Positions 48,901 to 60,827 of a stretch of DNA of 64,000 nt are shown here, one piece after another. Positions within the stretch are counted from its first letter, which is position 1; each line of letters starts with the position of its first letter. The notes under the pieces were generated by a model. That model made no database searches. It was not told where the DNA came from and was given only the letters and a program-made list of their open reading frames with translations. Made by a program: the position numbers and the translations under genes. Origin of the DNA: Antedon mediterranea (taxonomy: Eukaryota; Echinodermata; Crinoidea; Comatulida; Antedonidae). The DNA is taken from NCBI RefSeq assembly GCF_964355755.1, contig NC_092672.1, positions 29,572,501-29,636,500 of the forward strand, read 5' to 3'.

Positions 48901-49553
48901 TCTAGAAGCCTGTCAGTAATAATAATATAAGTTCTAGGCCCTAGGCCTACATCACCTAAAAATCGGAAGCTAGCGCTGCATGCAAAATAAGCTAGAGATA
49001 GATGTTTCATGCATACGGTCACAATACGCTAGGCTAGTAAAAGCCTACCCACTATTCACTTGAGCGAACTTTATATGCGGTCATCGCGGTTTAAACGTCC
49101 TTTGTTTACATACGTCGTACGCTGGAAGGATTCATATTCGGGCCTAGGCCTAGACAATATCATTTTTGATCACTGAAAACGCGAAAATGAAAAGTTCTAA
49201 CTAACTTTATACTACACAGTGTATTACTAAAACAATTTCAGCATATAAAACCGATCAGATTTATAAATTATTTTCACATTTACGTGAATAAAATTAACAG
49301 CAACGAAGTCTTTTTTAATCCAATTTACTCATAATTATGTAGAAAGTGCGCCCTCTATTGTCTAAATTTGTTTTATTTTGATTAATTTCGGCTCTCAAAA
49401 ATCAAGATTTAAAACGTTTATATCTTTAAAAAGCCCCCACGTTAGTCCGATCAACAACCAGATTCGTAATCTACGTCAAAAAATGCACTAGAAAAAGTTG
49501 GTTTGGAAAATTCTGCAGAAAAGTGACACCTGCCTCCAGATCCGACTGGTCTA
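45936..49553. mobile_element. 3.62 kb non-autonomous TIR element, TAA target duplication
   Basis: Ends tagaccagtcg and cgactggtcta, with inverted pairing continuing about 150 bp (aggtgtcacttt, tgcagaatt, 'acgaat'). TAA is duplicated at 45933-45935 and 49554-49556. The palindrome arm without insertion (37760-37790) reads ataactaacgaatccgtata, which is the empty site. Ends resemble those of 4351-7720, and both elements carry a GGTCAAAGGTCA motif close to the TIR. Internal frames at 46735-48394 have no recognisable transposase. Confidence 0.85.
46930..48130 (+). repeat. Diverged internal repeat pair inside the TIR element
   Basis: 46943-47110 and 47943-48120 share ctggcggt.tcc.tttgtacg, aatcgttc, atatcat.tt.catccaggg and 'aa.tttac.gac'. 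Both lie in open plus-strand frames and translate to related strings (YALVWRYPF and YAIVWRCPL). They may be remnants of a duplicated coding module, but no family is recognised. Between them is a degenerate 'aatagtaaccc' simple repeat (47515-47890). Confidence 0.4.
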
Positions 49554-49899
49554 TAACGAATCCGTATAATATAATAATGTTGTATGTTATAAAGTAAAGT
49601 AAATGCGTTTAATATAATACAATTATATTATAATATAATGTATTTTATTAATAATATAATATTAAATGTTCATAATATAATGCTAAAACCAAATAATATA
49701 ATACAAAAAGTCAATAATTTGTTACATTTTTCACATAATATATTAGAAATAGATATAATATAATGCTAAAACCAAGTAATATAATGCAAAACGTATAATT
49801 CATTACAATACAATATATAATATAATAAAAAAATGATATAATAATATAATATTTTGAATACTTCAGACAGCTGAGGCTTGCCATAGTGGGCGGTAAATA

Positions 49900-52800
49900 T
49901 TTATATATTATATATTAAGTGTAGTCTTTCTATGTCTCCATGCAGCAGTTAAGTATTGTTTACAGTGATAGTCTACAATTTCACCGATTCTCTCAAATGG
50001 AAATTCTAAATAAAGGTCATCAAGTAAAATATGATGTTGGTATTCGATTGTACCACTTCTAAAATTCTCCCAGAATGTATCATAACCACAATACAATAAA
50101 TCCATTTTTAGTAAGTTAAAATGTGTTTCTCTTACATTTTTAAGGTTTGAACATTCAAGTAGAAAATGGTCTGTAGTTTCAATTAACTGATTGTTGCATA
50201 GCTTGCAAAAACCAGTCTCATTTTCTGACCATGTATTTTTTCTACCTTCTAAATCAAGAGAGTTAGACCTCGCTTTAAAGGGGGGTTCCGGGTTTAAAAT
50301 GAATAGTAAAAAATGTAAAATATATTTGTTTGTCTCTTGAACGGTAAAAGTTTCAATTTATATAAGCGCCCAGTGAAGCAGAACGAAGGCTGTGAAATCA
50401 GGCCAGATTACAAGTGCAGCTACGGCAAAATCACACTGTGGTTACAAAATAGGAAATTCGTGAAATGGTCCATCTTCCGACGACTCGTTATCATAAACCA
50501 TATAAATTACTTTTGTAAAATTATACTTATCTGATGTAATTTTAGTCGGTCTTCCCATTTATAAAGTCAATTTTTTATGAAAATTCATCAAAACAGTGAA
50601 AAATTAGATATGTTTGCACTTTACGTTTGCCGATTTTCGCACCGACTTAGGGAAAAATCAAAATCAATGAAGCGTAACGTATACTGTACATTCCTGCTGA
50701 GGATCGAGCGAGACGAAAATACACGTGCTCTCTCTGCTGCCCATGCCTGGCATCGTCACGTGATAAGCAGATACAACAATACCAAACTGGTCGGGTCGAG
50801 TATACCCCGTCTATAATCACAACATGAACGATGTACAGTATTTGATTGAAGGTCGACTTGACCTACCGGAATGGTATAGATAATATAGCTCGAATGAGAG
50901 AGTTGGAATATTTGTGTAGTGCAGCCTATAGTAAAAGGCCTGGTAGTATCAATTCGCATAGGGTCTACTACACTAGCTAGCTCAATTTTTAACTGGGCCG
51001 GATCGGCTAGGTCTCCTTCCTACTACCTGGTCTACTTGCTTGATGCATGAGTATCCGCTTTTTTGGAGAGTAAACTAAGCCTATTTTATTTTAGGCCTAC
51101 TTAGACGATCGGGACACCATACGTGTGCAGAGGTCCCAACTTGGGAAAGTCCATTCGCAGGAGATTTTGTCGTGAACCACATTCAATTCGTCGGGGCGTC
51201 GAAAGTCAACGCGCGGGGAATCGAAAATCAACACGCGTGTCGTTTACGTCTCCTAATTAACTAAATATGTTACATATACAGTATATACAATATTTACACA
51301 TAAGTTGGTTTAATTTTTACATAGGTTTATCCATCATTATTTTTACATTCTTATTTTTTTTATGGACACATCCTCAGTACAAAGAATTTAAAAAATATAT
51401 ACTGTATTTTAACTAAAATTCAGTATATAAAATAATTTAACTTAATTACATAATGTACAATATTTACACGTGATAGTATTGCCCAATAGAATTTACTCAT
51501 TATTTTTAGGCACAGGCCTAGGCCTAGCATATAGGGCTTCTACTAGGCCCTAGCTAGCTACCATTTTAAAACCCCAAAACAATCGAAATAAACTATTCCG
51601 AATCCGTCTTATGCTACATTACGCGAGTTAACATATTATTTCATATGAAAAACATTGAGTTTTATATTGTTTTATCCATACGTAATTACACTGGCATTAA
51701 AGATATAACATTAAAATGTAGGCCGTTTATGAGCTATTTCGCCGATTTCTTATCGCTGGGAAATTCCCCACCATCGACATCGATCGATCGAGGAGTAGGC
51801 CTAGGCTAGAATAGAATAAAAATAGAGGCCTAGCGTGCATGCCGAAACGGGTGGATTATTGCTATATAAATAACAAGTTTGAACAAAAGAGCTTACGACA
51901 ATCTTAGGTACAGTTTTATTAAGCGTAGGCCTACTTGCTTGGCGAATCCATATGCCTTTTAAATCATTTTAACATGTTCGTATTATCGGATCGTACAGTA
52001 AAACCACCTCCATGGTAAAACCAAATAAAACACCGCCTCAACAACCTCGTGCGATGTGCGATCTGTTGTTCTTTGCAGCGGATCAACATATTGGTAGAGT
52101 CCATTAATTATGAGGGTGTTAAAAATGTAATAACTATTAAAAACGTGTCTCAACCACTGTATAATCAAAGCGTTTATTTAGTTAAAACCTGGATCCTCCC
52201 AAAATGGATAATCGCGTATTCCGGTTACCACGTGATTGATTCACGGTTGGTTGCACGCTTCTTTTTTTTTCTACGTCCGGCGTGTAGTACCATAGAGATA
52301 TTATAATATCTCTATGGTAGTACCGTGCATGTTTATATTATTGTTACGGTTTAACAAAGGCAGTGCATACAAATAAAAATACAAGAATAGACCACGGAGA
52401 CTGCATGAATAGACATTTGTTTCAACATCCTGCCTCACTTTTGTATTGACTATTGTTGACCTGGGCTGAGCCTGGGTGTAACCGTAAATCAATTTGGCCA
52501 AAAATATGGGGAAATTTGAAAATGCGGTAGAAAACGTTGAGATAGCGGTAGCGCGGTAGATGGGTACTAAAAGCGGTAGACTACCGCGAGTAGCGGTAGA
52601 CTTGGGACCCCTGCGTGTGGACGGCGATCGGACCTTGTTTTGCTTCAATATTTACAGCCGATTTTGTAGAACGTTTTAGGTTTAGATTGTTTAGGAGTTT
52701 GGTTGATAGGATGGGTTTTGTTATTTATGGGCCAATCGTCTAGTAGTAGGCTAGCTAGGCCCATGGGCCCCATTGTTTTAACGTAGCCATCGTGGCATGG

Positions 52801-53470
52801 AATCCCTAGTCAGAATGGCTCTCGCCCATATTATTAGGCTAGGCCTAGAGTAGTATTGTACGTGAAGCCGATAATACGATCTGTACTATAGAGGTATAAA
52901 AATACTGTAGTATAATTTATGACTCCGTATCTGTACTAAATTTTGTATTTCATTAAAAGTCAAATAAATATATGCTACTACTGTTATTATTACACTTTAG
53001 GCCTAGCTTAGAAAATCTACAAAAAATGTATTTCACAATGATCGGGTGGTCGTCGTTTGACAGGGGAGAGAGATGTAAATTAGTTGACAAACACAACGTA
53101 CATGACGTCGCGAGTTTGGAATCCACTGGTGACGTGATTTTGTGAATATCTCATGAATATTAATGAGCTTCCCTAAGCTGCTGAAAAACAGACTTTCCAT
53201 GAATTTACCCTAAAATGTATATGAAATTTAATTTTTTTAATTTCTCGTTATTACTTCTTCATTCTGACATGTCTATATTGTTATAATATTTTTTATTTAA
53301 TAAATAAACGATATTTAAAACCAATTTTAAACCCAGAATCCCCCTTTAAACTTTAAACTAATGGAATCAAAATTCACCATATCAAACATGTATGTCTCTG
53401 CTTTAGGTTCATGTTTATATTTCAAATATTCGGAGAGTGTTGACTTTGTTTTTGCACCTAATAAATGTTA
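49900..53470 (-). mobile_element. LINE C-terminal fragment split by a TTAA element
   Basis: Minus-strand coding sequence runs from about 53470 to 53346 and resumes at 50278, ending at a stop near 49908. Removing 50279-53345 and one TTAA makes the frame continuous across ISLKFK-ARSNSLD. Downstream is a zinc-knuckle motif CKLCNNQLIETTDHFLLEC (CX2CX9HX4C), typical of the region after the reverse transcriptase in several non-LTR retrotransposon groups. The part between is hydrophilic and the tail ends in AWRHRKTT. The reverse-transcriptase core is absent. Confidence 0.6.
50279..53345. mobile_element. 3.07 kb TTAA-flanked TIR element
   Basis: Left end aggggggttccgggtttaaa and right end, in complement, aggggg-attctgggtttaaa, are bordered by TTAA at 50275-50278 and 53346-53349. 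It splits a LINE reading frame that is restored by precise removal. TTAA specificity is typical of piggyBac and Kolobok superfamilies. No transposase is visible; frames at 50337-50816, 52049-52306 and 52301-52648 show no motifs. A perfect 28-bp hairpin (ccatagagatatta and its complement, 52289-52316) and AGGCCTAG tracts (51510-51560, 51795-51835) lie inside. Confidence 0.75.
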
Positions 53471-53803
53471 AAACAATCATTTTTCGAGAAAAAAAATACT
53501 GCATAGTATCAAAGAATTAATAATTTGAAAATAATTTTATAATTTCGAACCCGTTATTTTTTCTATCTTTGTATATTCCATAAATGTGACGGATATGACA
53601 GTAAAAAGGAACCATGTATTTATAAATACGAATAAAATATGAAATAATGATATAATAATGATTGCTCAAAAAATACTTGCTACTCAGAATTACACAATAT
53701 TTTAGGGGAAAAATATTTAATTTAAATTGTTGATACTAAATAATAATCTTTACTTTCATTTAATAATATTTGTTCATTATTTTTTTTATTTTTCTTCAAT
53801 TAG

Positions 53804-53920
53804 GTTTAATACTAAAATGTACATAATAATGTTATTGTTATTCGTTTTAGGGTTGTTTGACAGAGGGACAAGTGGTTTAGAAGATACCGGACAGTGTCCA
53901 TTATATACCTCTTGGAAGAA
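53804..53920 (+). CDS. Orphan first exon with signal peptide
   Basis: An acceptor-like ttcttcaattag precedes an ATG at 53817. The 34 full codons begin with a classical signal peptide (MYIIMLLLFVLGLF, then a likely cleavage near TSG) followed by LEDTGQCPLYTSWK. A good donor (AA|gtgagt) ends the exon in phase 2. No downstream exon in matching phase was recognised before the DED gene at 55891, which has its own start and is cytosolic. The phase fits the EMI exon at 8322, which enters in phase 2, so it may be the leader of a lost or displaced paralogue. That link is speculation. Confidence 0.4.
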
Positions 53921-54382
53921 GTGAGTGTGCAATTAATAAAAATTAAAATTCATTAGTACTACATGTCCTATTTTTTAATATGTTATTTATGTAAGGTTTG
54001 TTTCTAATATGGGTGCCCTTTGATATGGGTTCTATTGTAAAAAAATAACAATTAGGATTCTGGATAAAAAGCACATTTAGGCACATTGTCAAAAGCTATG
54101 ATAGACATGGATCATTGTTTAGATAATAATGCTTTATAATTATTTTTTTTTCACTGGCCTTGGGTCAGAATATGCTAGGACCTGCACTTGTCCTGAAGAG
54201 AAAACTAGCAATGTGATCTTAACGGAAACAACAGAGGTATATGTGTGGGGAAGAATAGTAGTCACCAACTAGCAGAAGGAAGTCGAGAGAAGATCCTTTA
54301 GCCTACATTAGAGCCCTCCTTTGCCAATCCACAACAGGTAATTACTCGCCAATAATCTTACGCATAGCATATTGGAAATAGT

Positions 54383-54860
54383 TCTCCCCACCCTTTACAC
54401 ACCCACCCTTAACACCACTTATTGACTGAGCCTCCCCACCCTTTACACACCTACCCTTGACACCACTTATTGAGAAGCCTCCCCACCCTTTATACACCTA
54501 CCCTTGACACCACTTATTGACAAGCCTCCCCACCCTTTACACACCTACCCTTGACACCACTTATTGACAAGCCTCTCCACCCTTTACACACTCTACCCTT
54601 GAAACCACTTACTGACTAGCCTCCCTACCCTACACACCTACCCTTGACACTACTTATTGACAAGCCTCCCCTCACCACCTTTACACACCTCTACTCTTGA
54701 CACCACTTATTGACAAGCCTCCCCATCCTTTACACACCTACCCTTGACACCACTTATGGACAAGCCTCCCGGCCACCCTTTACACATGTCTACTCTTGAC
54801 ACCACTTATTGACAAGCCTTCCTACCCTTTACACACCTCTACCATTGACACCACTTGACC
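54383..54860. repeat. 47-bp tandem array, about ten units
   Basis: The unit is cctccccaccctttacacac followed by ctacccttgacaccacttat and tgacaag. Several units have small insertions. The array is C-rich on the plus strand. Non-coding. Confidence 0.9.
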
Positions 54861-54944
54861 ACATGAAAGTTGACTCAGTTTAGTTAATTTTCATGACTGT
54901 GTAGATTACCAAAGCAGATTTTTGTAATGTTTTTGTTTTGAGTT

Positions 54945-55054
54945 CGTGTTGTGTCCGTTGGATATTGTGCTCCGCCAACAGAGCAAACATAATTTCTATG
55001 TTTTTTTTTATTAAAACAAATGACAATAAATGATACTTGACTTGACTTGAACTT
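54945..55054 (+). mobile_element. LINE 3' terminus
   Basis: Ends in the simple tail 'aataaatgatacttgacttg' (repeated cttga) after a poly-T/A-rich stretch, typical of non-LTR retrotransposon 3' ends. The tandem array at 54383-54860 may lie in its untranslated region. No coding part is seen. Confidence 0.4.
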
Positions 55055-55059
55055 GTAGA

Positions 55060-55885
55060 TTGTGTTGGATCAGGCTGCTTCCCAAAATAGATTCTGAATA
55101 TTTATGATGACGCAATGCGAATTTATAAGATCAAAGGTCAAAGTCGTTTTTAACAAATGCAATTTTTTAAATATTGATTTTGACAATTGCTCGAAATTGA
55201 ATGTATAGCAGCATGGTATGATACAAAAACGTAAAGGTTTTAGTTAGAATAGTTAGTTCCATTTTCTAAGCGAATATAATCCTCTATAAATTTCTCTTAA
55301 TAACGTATGAACGAAAATTTAAAAGTGCTGGTAGGCCTATACTGAATGGTCTATCCAGTACGAAAGCCTAAAATAAGTACAGTTACTGTAATTCGTTTGT
55401 ACAAATTACCAATTCGGAATAGGCTAGGCCACTTATTATTTTGTTAGATTGGTAAACGGACGCTGTTGGGATGTTGGGGAGCAGATAGATAGAACCTCCA
55501 TGGACCCCTAAGTGCCTAATCCACCCTCACCCAAACGCGGACCTCCGTCCTCATCAAAGAAAACTCAATTTGACAAATTTCCTTTAAAAAAAAAAAGAGA
55601 AAAGACAACAAATTATAGTACAAAAAATGTTTTTTTTTTTTTACAATTATATTATCACCTATTCGTTACACCATAATTGGTCTATATTTTTTTATAGTCA
55701 CCAATCATTAGCTAACAATTCAATATAAATATCTACAAATTATTGATAATTTTGGTTTTATCTTTAAGTAATTAATTTCAAACTCAATGATGAGGATATG
55801 ACAATTACGTAATTGGCCATTATGCAATTATTTCTTAAAATGTCTCAAATGATTCTTGATAATTTGGTTATTCAGATAGAAAGGG
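55060..55885. other. Presumed upstream region of the NLR gene
   Basis: AT-rich, with an AGATCAAAGGTCA motif (55128-55140) and poly-A/T runs at 55585-55640. No TATA-initiator arrangement could be chosen with confidence, and no exon is seen. Confidence 0.35.
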
Positions 55886-55890
55886 CTTAA

Positions 55891-56434
55891 ATGGCAGAGT
55901 CTGAAACTAATCCAGAGTTCTCCAAATTGAAGTCTGATCTCAGTAGACACTTTGAAGGTGAAAGGTTGCTTTGGCTGAAGTTCATCCTATTTGAGTTCTT
56001 ACATGTAGGAGACCTTGAGAAGTCTACTGGAAATGATTTATTTAATGGTTTAGATGATACTGGTAATATTACACCTAATAATGTTGATCTTTTATTTGAG
56101 ATTACCAAATTATCTAAATTAAAGAAAGCAGAAGATCTTGTACTCCAGTATATTAAAGATAATAATGCTGAAAATACAGAAGAAGAAAAGATATCATCAC
56201 GTCGACAATTCATGTTTAACAAGTTGCGAAATGTTGATCAAGATGCGTTGAAGAGGGTTATTGCTCACTATGATCTGGCAAGGTATAACTACACCAACAT
56301 TTGGGATGTAACATTCAGATTGGAATCTGGACAACCTTTACCGAAAGAACCAGACAAGAAAGATGTATTTGATGGTCTTCTTCGACAAATTGTGCATCAT
56401 ACTAATGTACCACACCGCAGTGGAAGTCACAAAG
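55891..56434 (+). CDS. NLR exon 1: start codon and death-effector-like domain
   Basis: ATG at 55891 opens 181 codons plus one base; donor AAAG|gtatga. Residues about 8-82 match the death-effector pattern: an initial helix FSKLKSDLSRHF, then LLWLKFILFEFL, then the LFNGLDDTG helix-turn and LLFEITKLSKLKKAEDL, the place of the family's 'L...I.R.DLL' helix. Residues about 95-180 are helical and charged (RRQFMFNKLRNVD, LKRVIAHYDLARYN, DVFDGLLRQIV) and may be a second degenerate death-fold module; that is uncertain. The first in-frame ATG is used and an upstream TAA (55887-55889) precedes it. Confidence 0.75.
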
Positions 56435-59400
56435 GTATGAAACATGTGATATTTAGTATTTGTATTATTACTTTATAAATTATAATCTTCAAACCAAGGA
56501 GTGCCCCACCTAACCTAACCGGAGGTGCTGACCGGTCATGGGCGACTAGTGTGTTTTTTTTGGGGGGGTTTTTTTTGTACATAATTTTTGTTGAATGCTG
56601 TCTGGCATGTATGTACCGTATATTTATGCATTTAAATGGTTACCAAACTGACAAGCACTCGCTTCTTTTGGTATAGGCCTACTATTTGTTAATAGTTAAC
56701 TATTAAAACGTATTTTAGCATTGAAATTTGTATTTATGTATTTCTATATGAATATTTATTTATATACTCTATTCATTATAGCGTCTGTTAAACAATTCCT
56801 TTAAATTTCATTTACAAGGCCAAATCCAGACAAGCGAAAGCTTTTTATTTGGTCTTTTTGTCAATAAGTTAATAAATCTAATTATTCTTAATTTAGTTTT
56901 ACATGTTAACAATAAAGAGATATGTGGCCCTCTATGGAATAGTATACAAATAATGAATGTTTATGAGTGCAATGGTACAAATAATGGCACGAGGTGAATG
57001 ATGAAAGGTTATATCAACGAGGCAAAGCCGAGTTGAAATATAACCTTTCATCATTCACCAAGTGCCATTATTTGTACCATTACACGAATACAAAACATTC
57101 ATTATTTGTTTTATATAACATCTAGACGTTTTTTTTTCGTCCACAAAAATGTTTCAAAAAGTACTATTTAACGATCGTTGAATAGTGCGTACTATTGCAC
57201 GCCATGTGACCCACATTCGTCCAATCAAATGACAGGAATTTATATAGGTGTTATATAATATTGACTAGGGTCCTAACTGATCCTATAGAATCCTATATGA
57301 TATTTTTACCAGAGATAAGAGACTTGTATTTTATTATCACAACGTATTACAAATTAAAATAGTTTAATTCATTCCGATTTCCGCCTATTAAATCCTAACC
57401 GATCCGATTTTTTTTAGGGTTAACCTAAAATATTTCCGTAGAGCTGTATAATTATTAAAACGTATTAAATTCATATTGTTGTAAACTCAAAAGAAACACT
57501 GATATAACGTTGTAATTTCACTCTAATTTTTTCCTCTCTACTCTCATTACAATTTCAACTTGATGTATTTTTTTCTGTACAGATTTTCCTGCAACACCTC
57601 AAGATGAAAACCATAGTATGTAAACTTCTTTTAACCCCTTTATATGGAGCAGGGGTCGTGAAACACATGGCCAGTCTCTGTGGTTCTTTTTGGGCCAGCC
57701 TGTGGTCCGAGGGCGCTAGACATTCAGCCAGCCTGTGGTTCCGAGGGGGCGCTAAGAAACACACGGCCACAGAGCCATATATAGAGAGAGTTACGACTTC
57801 GAATGGATTAGAAGCCGTGTTTGTGTCCAACTATTCCTATGTAGCGTATGGAGTTGAGTCTTTTGTTTTGAAAATGTATAACGTTCAAAAGGCTTTAATT
57901 ATCGAATTTAATATCAAAACAATCAATTTGTTTAAAGGTTTTTGTTAAAATAATAAACAAATTATAAAGTTACTGCGAACATGATTTTAAACAACAAAAA
58001 TAGCAATTTCGGAATGGTTCTGGTTGTGCGCTCCATGCACGCTCTACGCGTGCGCGTTTAGTTTGTACAGCGATTCTCTATAGTAATGCATTGTTTTTAC
58101 ATTTTGTTGTTTAAAATCATGTTCGCAGTAACTTTATGATTTCGTTATTATCTTAACAAAATCTTTAAACAAATTGATTGTTTTTTTTTATATTAAATTC
58201 GATATTTAAAGCCTTGTGAATGTTATACATTTTTTAAGCAAATGACTCGACTCCATACGCTACATAGGCACAGTTGGACACAAACATGGCCGGCGTGCAC
58301 ACCACGTGACTTTCTAAAATCCGTGAACGACGCAATGCCGTAACTCTCTCTATATATGGCTCTGCACGGCCAGCCTTCGGCCCAAGGACGCTAGACATTC
58401 GGCCAGCCCGATGGCGCTAGCATGAAACACACGGGTAGTCTGTGGTCCAAGGGCACTAAACTCTCGGGACCGTACAAACACTACTTCTTCGCATGCAACT
58501 AAAGTAAAATGACGTCACGTTAAAGCGTGTCGTCACAGAGTCTCATGCATATGCAAAATGAATGTTTTGTCTCTGCTTGCGCATGTGCGCTCATGATTTT
58601 ACAAAATGTTTTCAGAGTGATGATGATGGTGCGATCGGTGGTACAGAAAATAAAGTAATTCCGATATTGTTCCTGATAACAAAGAAGCAGATTAAATAAT
58701 AATAGTTATTTTTTACCAATTTGGCTTAGATAGAATCCTAGGCCAGAGAACTCACTATGTACACTAACCCAGCTTACTACTAGCTTATAACAAAGAATAT
58801 ATATCACAAGAATGAGTATTCCGCGATTTTTGCATGAGAAATTTGTAACAGAGGGCGGATGTATACATACTAAATAACACTTGATTTAATAGATATTATA
58901 GATGTCACATTAAATAGAATTATGATAATATATTTTGCAATTGTAAACTATTTTATAATACATATTTATTAACAAACTAGTGTACATTCACTTTCACAGA
59001 CAATTATTTACTAACATGCTAAATTAGTTCACAAAAAAAGGCCTAACACCAAAAATCAACGAATCGTTACTCAGCACTGCCTATTCTTTACCATTGCCGC
59101 GTACTACTTTACGCCCGGTAAATTAAGTATTGTTTTTATGATATAAATTAGTATAAAATACATGTTATTAATAGGATAAAATGTTAAATTTATTAACATT
59201 TATTTGTTTTACCAGAAACAAGTTAAATATAGGAATATTATTAAACTATCCTTCGTGAAAACGCGTAAACACCAACACGCCCGGTCACGCTATCGTAGCG
59301 CCCGGTTGATAAAGCGAACTCTTTATACGGCAGTTTTTACTAAATAAATTGCATAAAATGAACAATTAAATATTCAAACAGCATTTAACATGATGTTGGC

Positions 59401-60770
59401 ATGTAGTTGATAACATTTTTTATCATGAAAATACTACTGGTGGTCCAGCCTTTGATTAGTGAAACGGTCACAAAAAGTTGTATACATCCCAGATACATCC
59501 TCACTTATGGCGGCGCCCTACCACATGGACCACCCTAGCTCTAGCTAGGTATGCACTGCGCTGCCGCCACTAAGCCTATTTCAGGTCTCATGTCTTGCAG
59601 CATCTAAAAATGCGTACTATAAATACATTATTATTATTTTGTATTCGCACAGGAAGTATCTGGGCTTTCCTGTTAAAATTAAATATATTAGGCCTATTTA
59701 TTATCCTCCGTGAAAAATAATATTTTGTTGTGAATATGCCACGCTTACCGAAGGTGGCCTCTCACGGCGGAGGTTCAACTGATTTAGTAGGCATTATTAT
59801 GAACAACTAGTAAAGTTTTTATATTTATAATTATCTGGATATAGGCTAGGTCTAGGCCTATGTGCTTTTCCACAGTTTAGGCAAGTGCTGAAGTTGGTTA
59901 CTAGTTCTCTATTCAAATTTAATTAAAGGGACAGTCACAAATATTTTAAACAGATTTCAATACGTAATTACTGTCTATTTGAGTTGTTATTGCATCAACA
60001 TGTTTAGCCTTGACCTCCTCTACTTCTTCCGGTCAAAGTTCAATAACATTTTATGCATTTACGCCCTCTACGGCGAATAAGTAACTAGCTTTTACAAACG
60101 TTATAAGAGGGCGTAGATGCAAAAAAGCTCGCGGAACTAGGGTGGCAAATGGTAAAGTAGGCCAAGGGTCATCAATTTATACCAAAATATGTTGAGAAAA
60201 TTAAGTAGGTCAAGTGTTATAACGTTCGTAAAGCTATTTACGTTTTCAGAAAGGGACAGAACACGTCAATGGCTCTCATCGACCTGACAAATAAAATTAT
60301 AGACGCTTTCGAAAATCGCCATCTTGCAATCGGCATTTTCATAGACCTTTCCAAGGCTTTTGATACTATTGACCACAGTATTCCTCTACACAAATTATCT
60401 CACTATGGAATCCGTGGATCAGCAATTAATCTCTTAAATAGTTACCTCTCCAATCGATCGTGCCCAATGTACCAAATACTCTCACTCCATATCCACTTTT
60501 AGTCCTATCACATGCGGCGTCCCTCAAGGATCTCTACTTGGCCCCCTCTTATTTATTCTATACATCAATGATATTCACTTCTCTTCAAAGCTCCTAATTT
60601 TTTTCCTTTATGCTGACGACACTACAGTACTTTATTCTAACAAAAATGTCCAATCCTTATTTATTTTATTTTATTTTATTCAGTCAAAACCAACAGTGAT
60701 AAATACCGCCACTAACAGGTTTGAAACATAAAACAATACAACATCAAAAACGGTTAACAATAAAATACAG

Positions 60771-60827
<57 letters not shown>

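Larger units (their letters stand above)
38291..49885. mobile_element. Giant palindromic foldback element, copy 2
   Basis: Same termini as copy 1 (tatggcaagcctcagctg ... cttgccata). Left arm 38291 to about 42615, spacer, right arm about 42785 to 49885. After subtracting the nested elements at 39177-40006 and 45936-49553 each arm is about 3.48-3.49 kb, close to copy 1. Arms differ from copy 1 by scattered substitutions and small indels, so both copies are independent sequences and not an assembly echo. No coding capacity. Frames such as 40306-40491 recur in all four arms only because the DNA is repeated. Confidence 0.8.

Noticed and set aside
29185-49885. Assembly artefact as explanation for the paired giant palindromes
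   Set aside because: The four arms differ by substitutions, indels and different nested insertions with clean target duplications, which a duplicated contig would not show. Long-read confirmation is still desirable.
54166-54236. Exon following the signal-peptide exon (cysteine-containing TCTCPEEKTSN)
   Set aside because: No acceptor gives the phase needed after 53920, and the stretch appears to lead into repeat sequence before the 47-bp array.
57604-57948. 114-codon frame starting next to NLR exon 2
   Set aside because: Crosses the GCGCTAGAC repeat, the CACGGCCA duplication and half of the hAT-like foldback, so it is a chance fusion of repeats.
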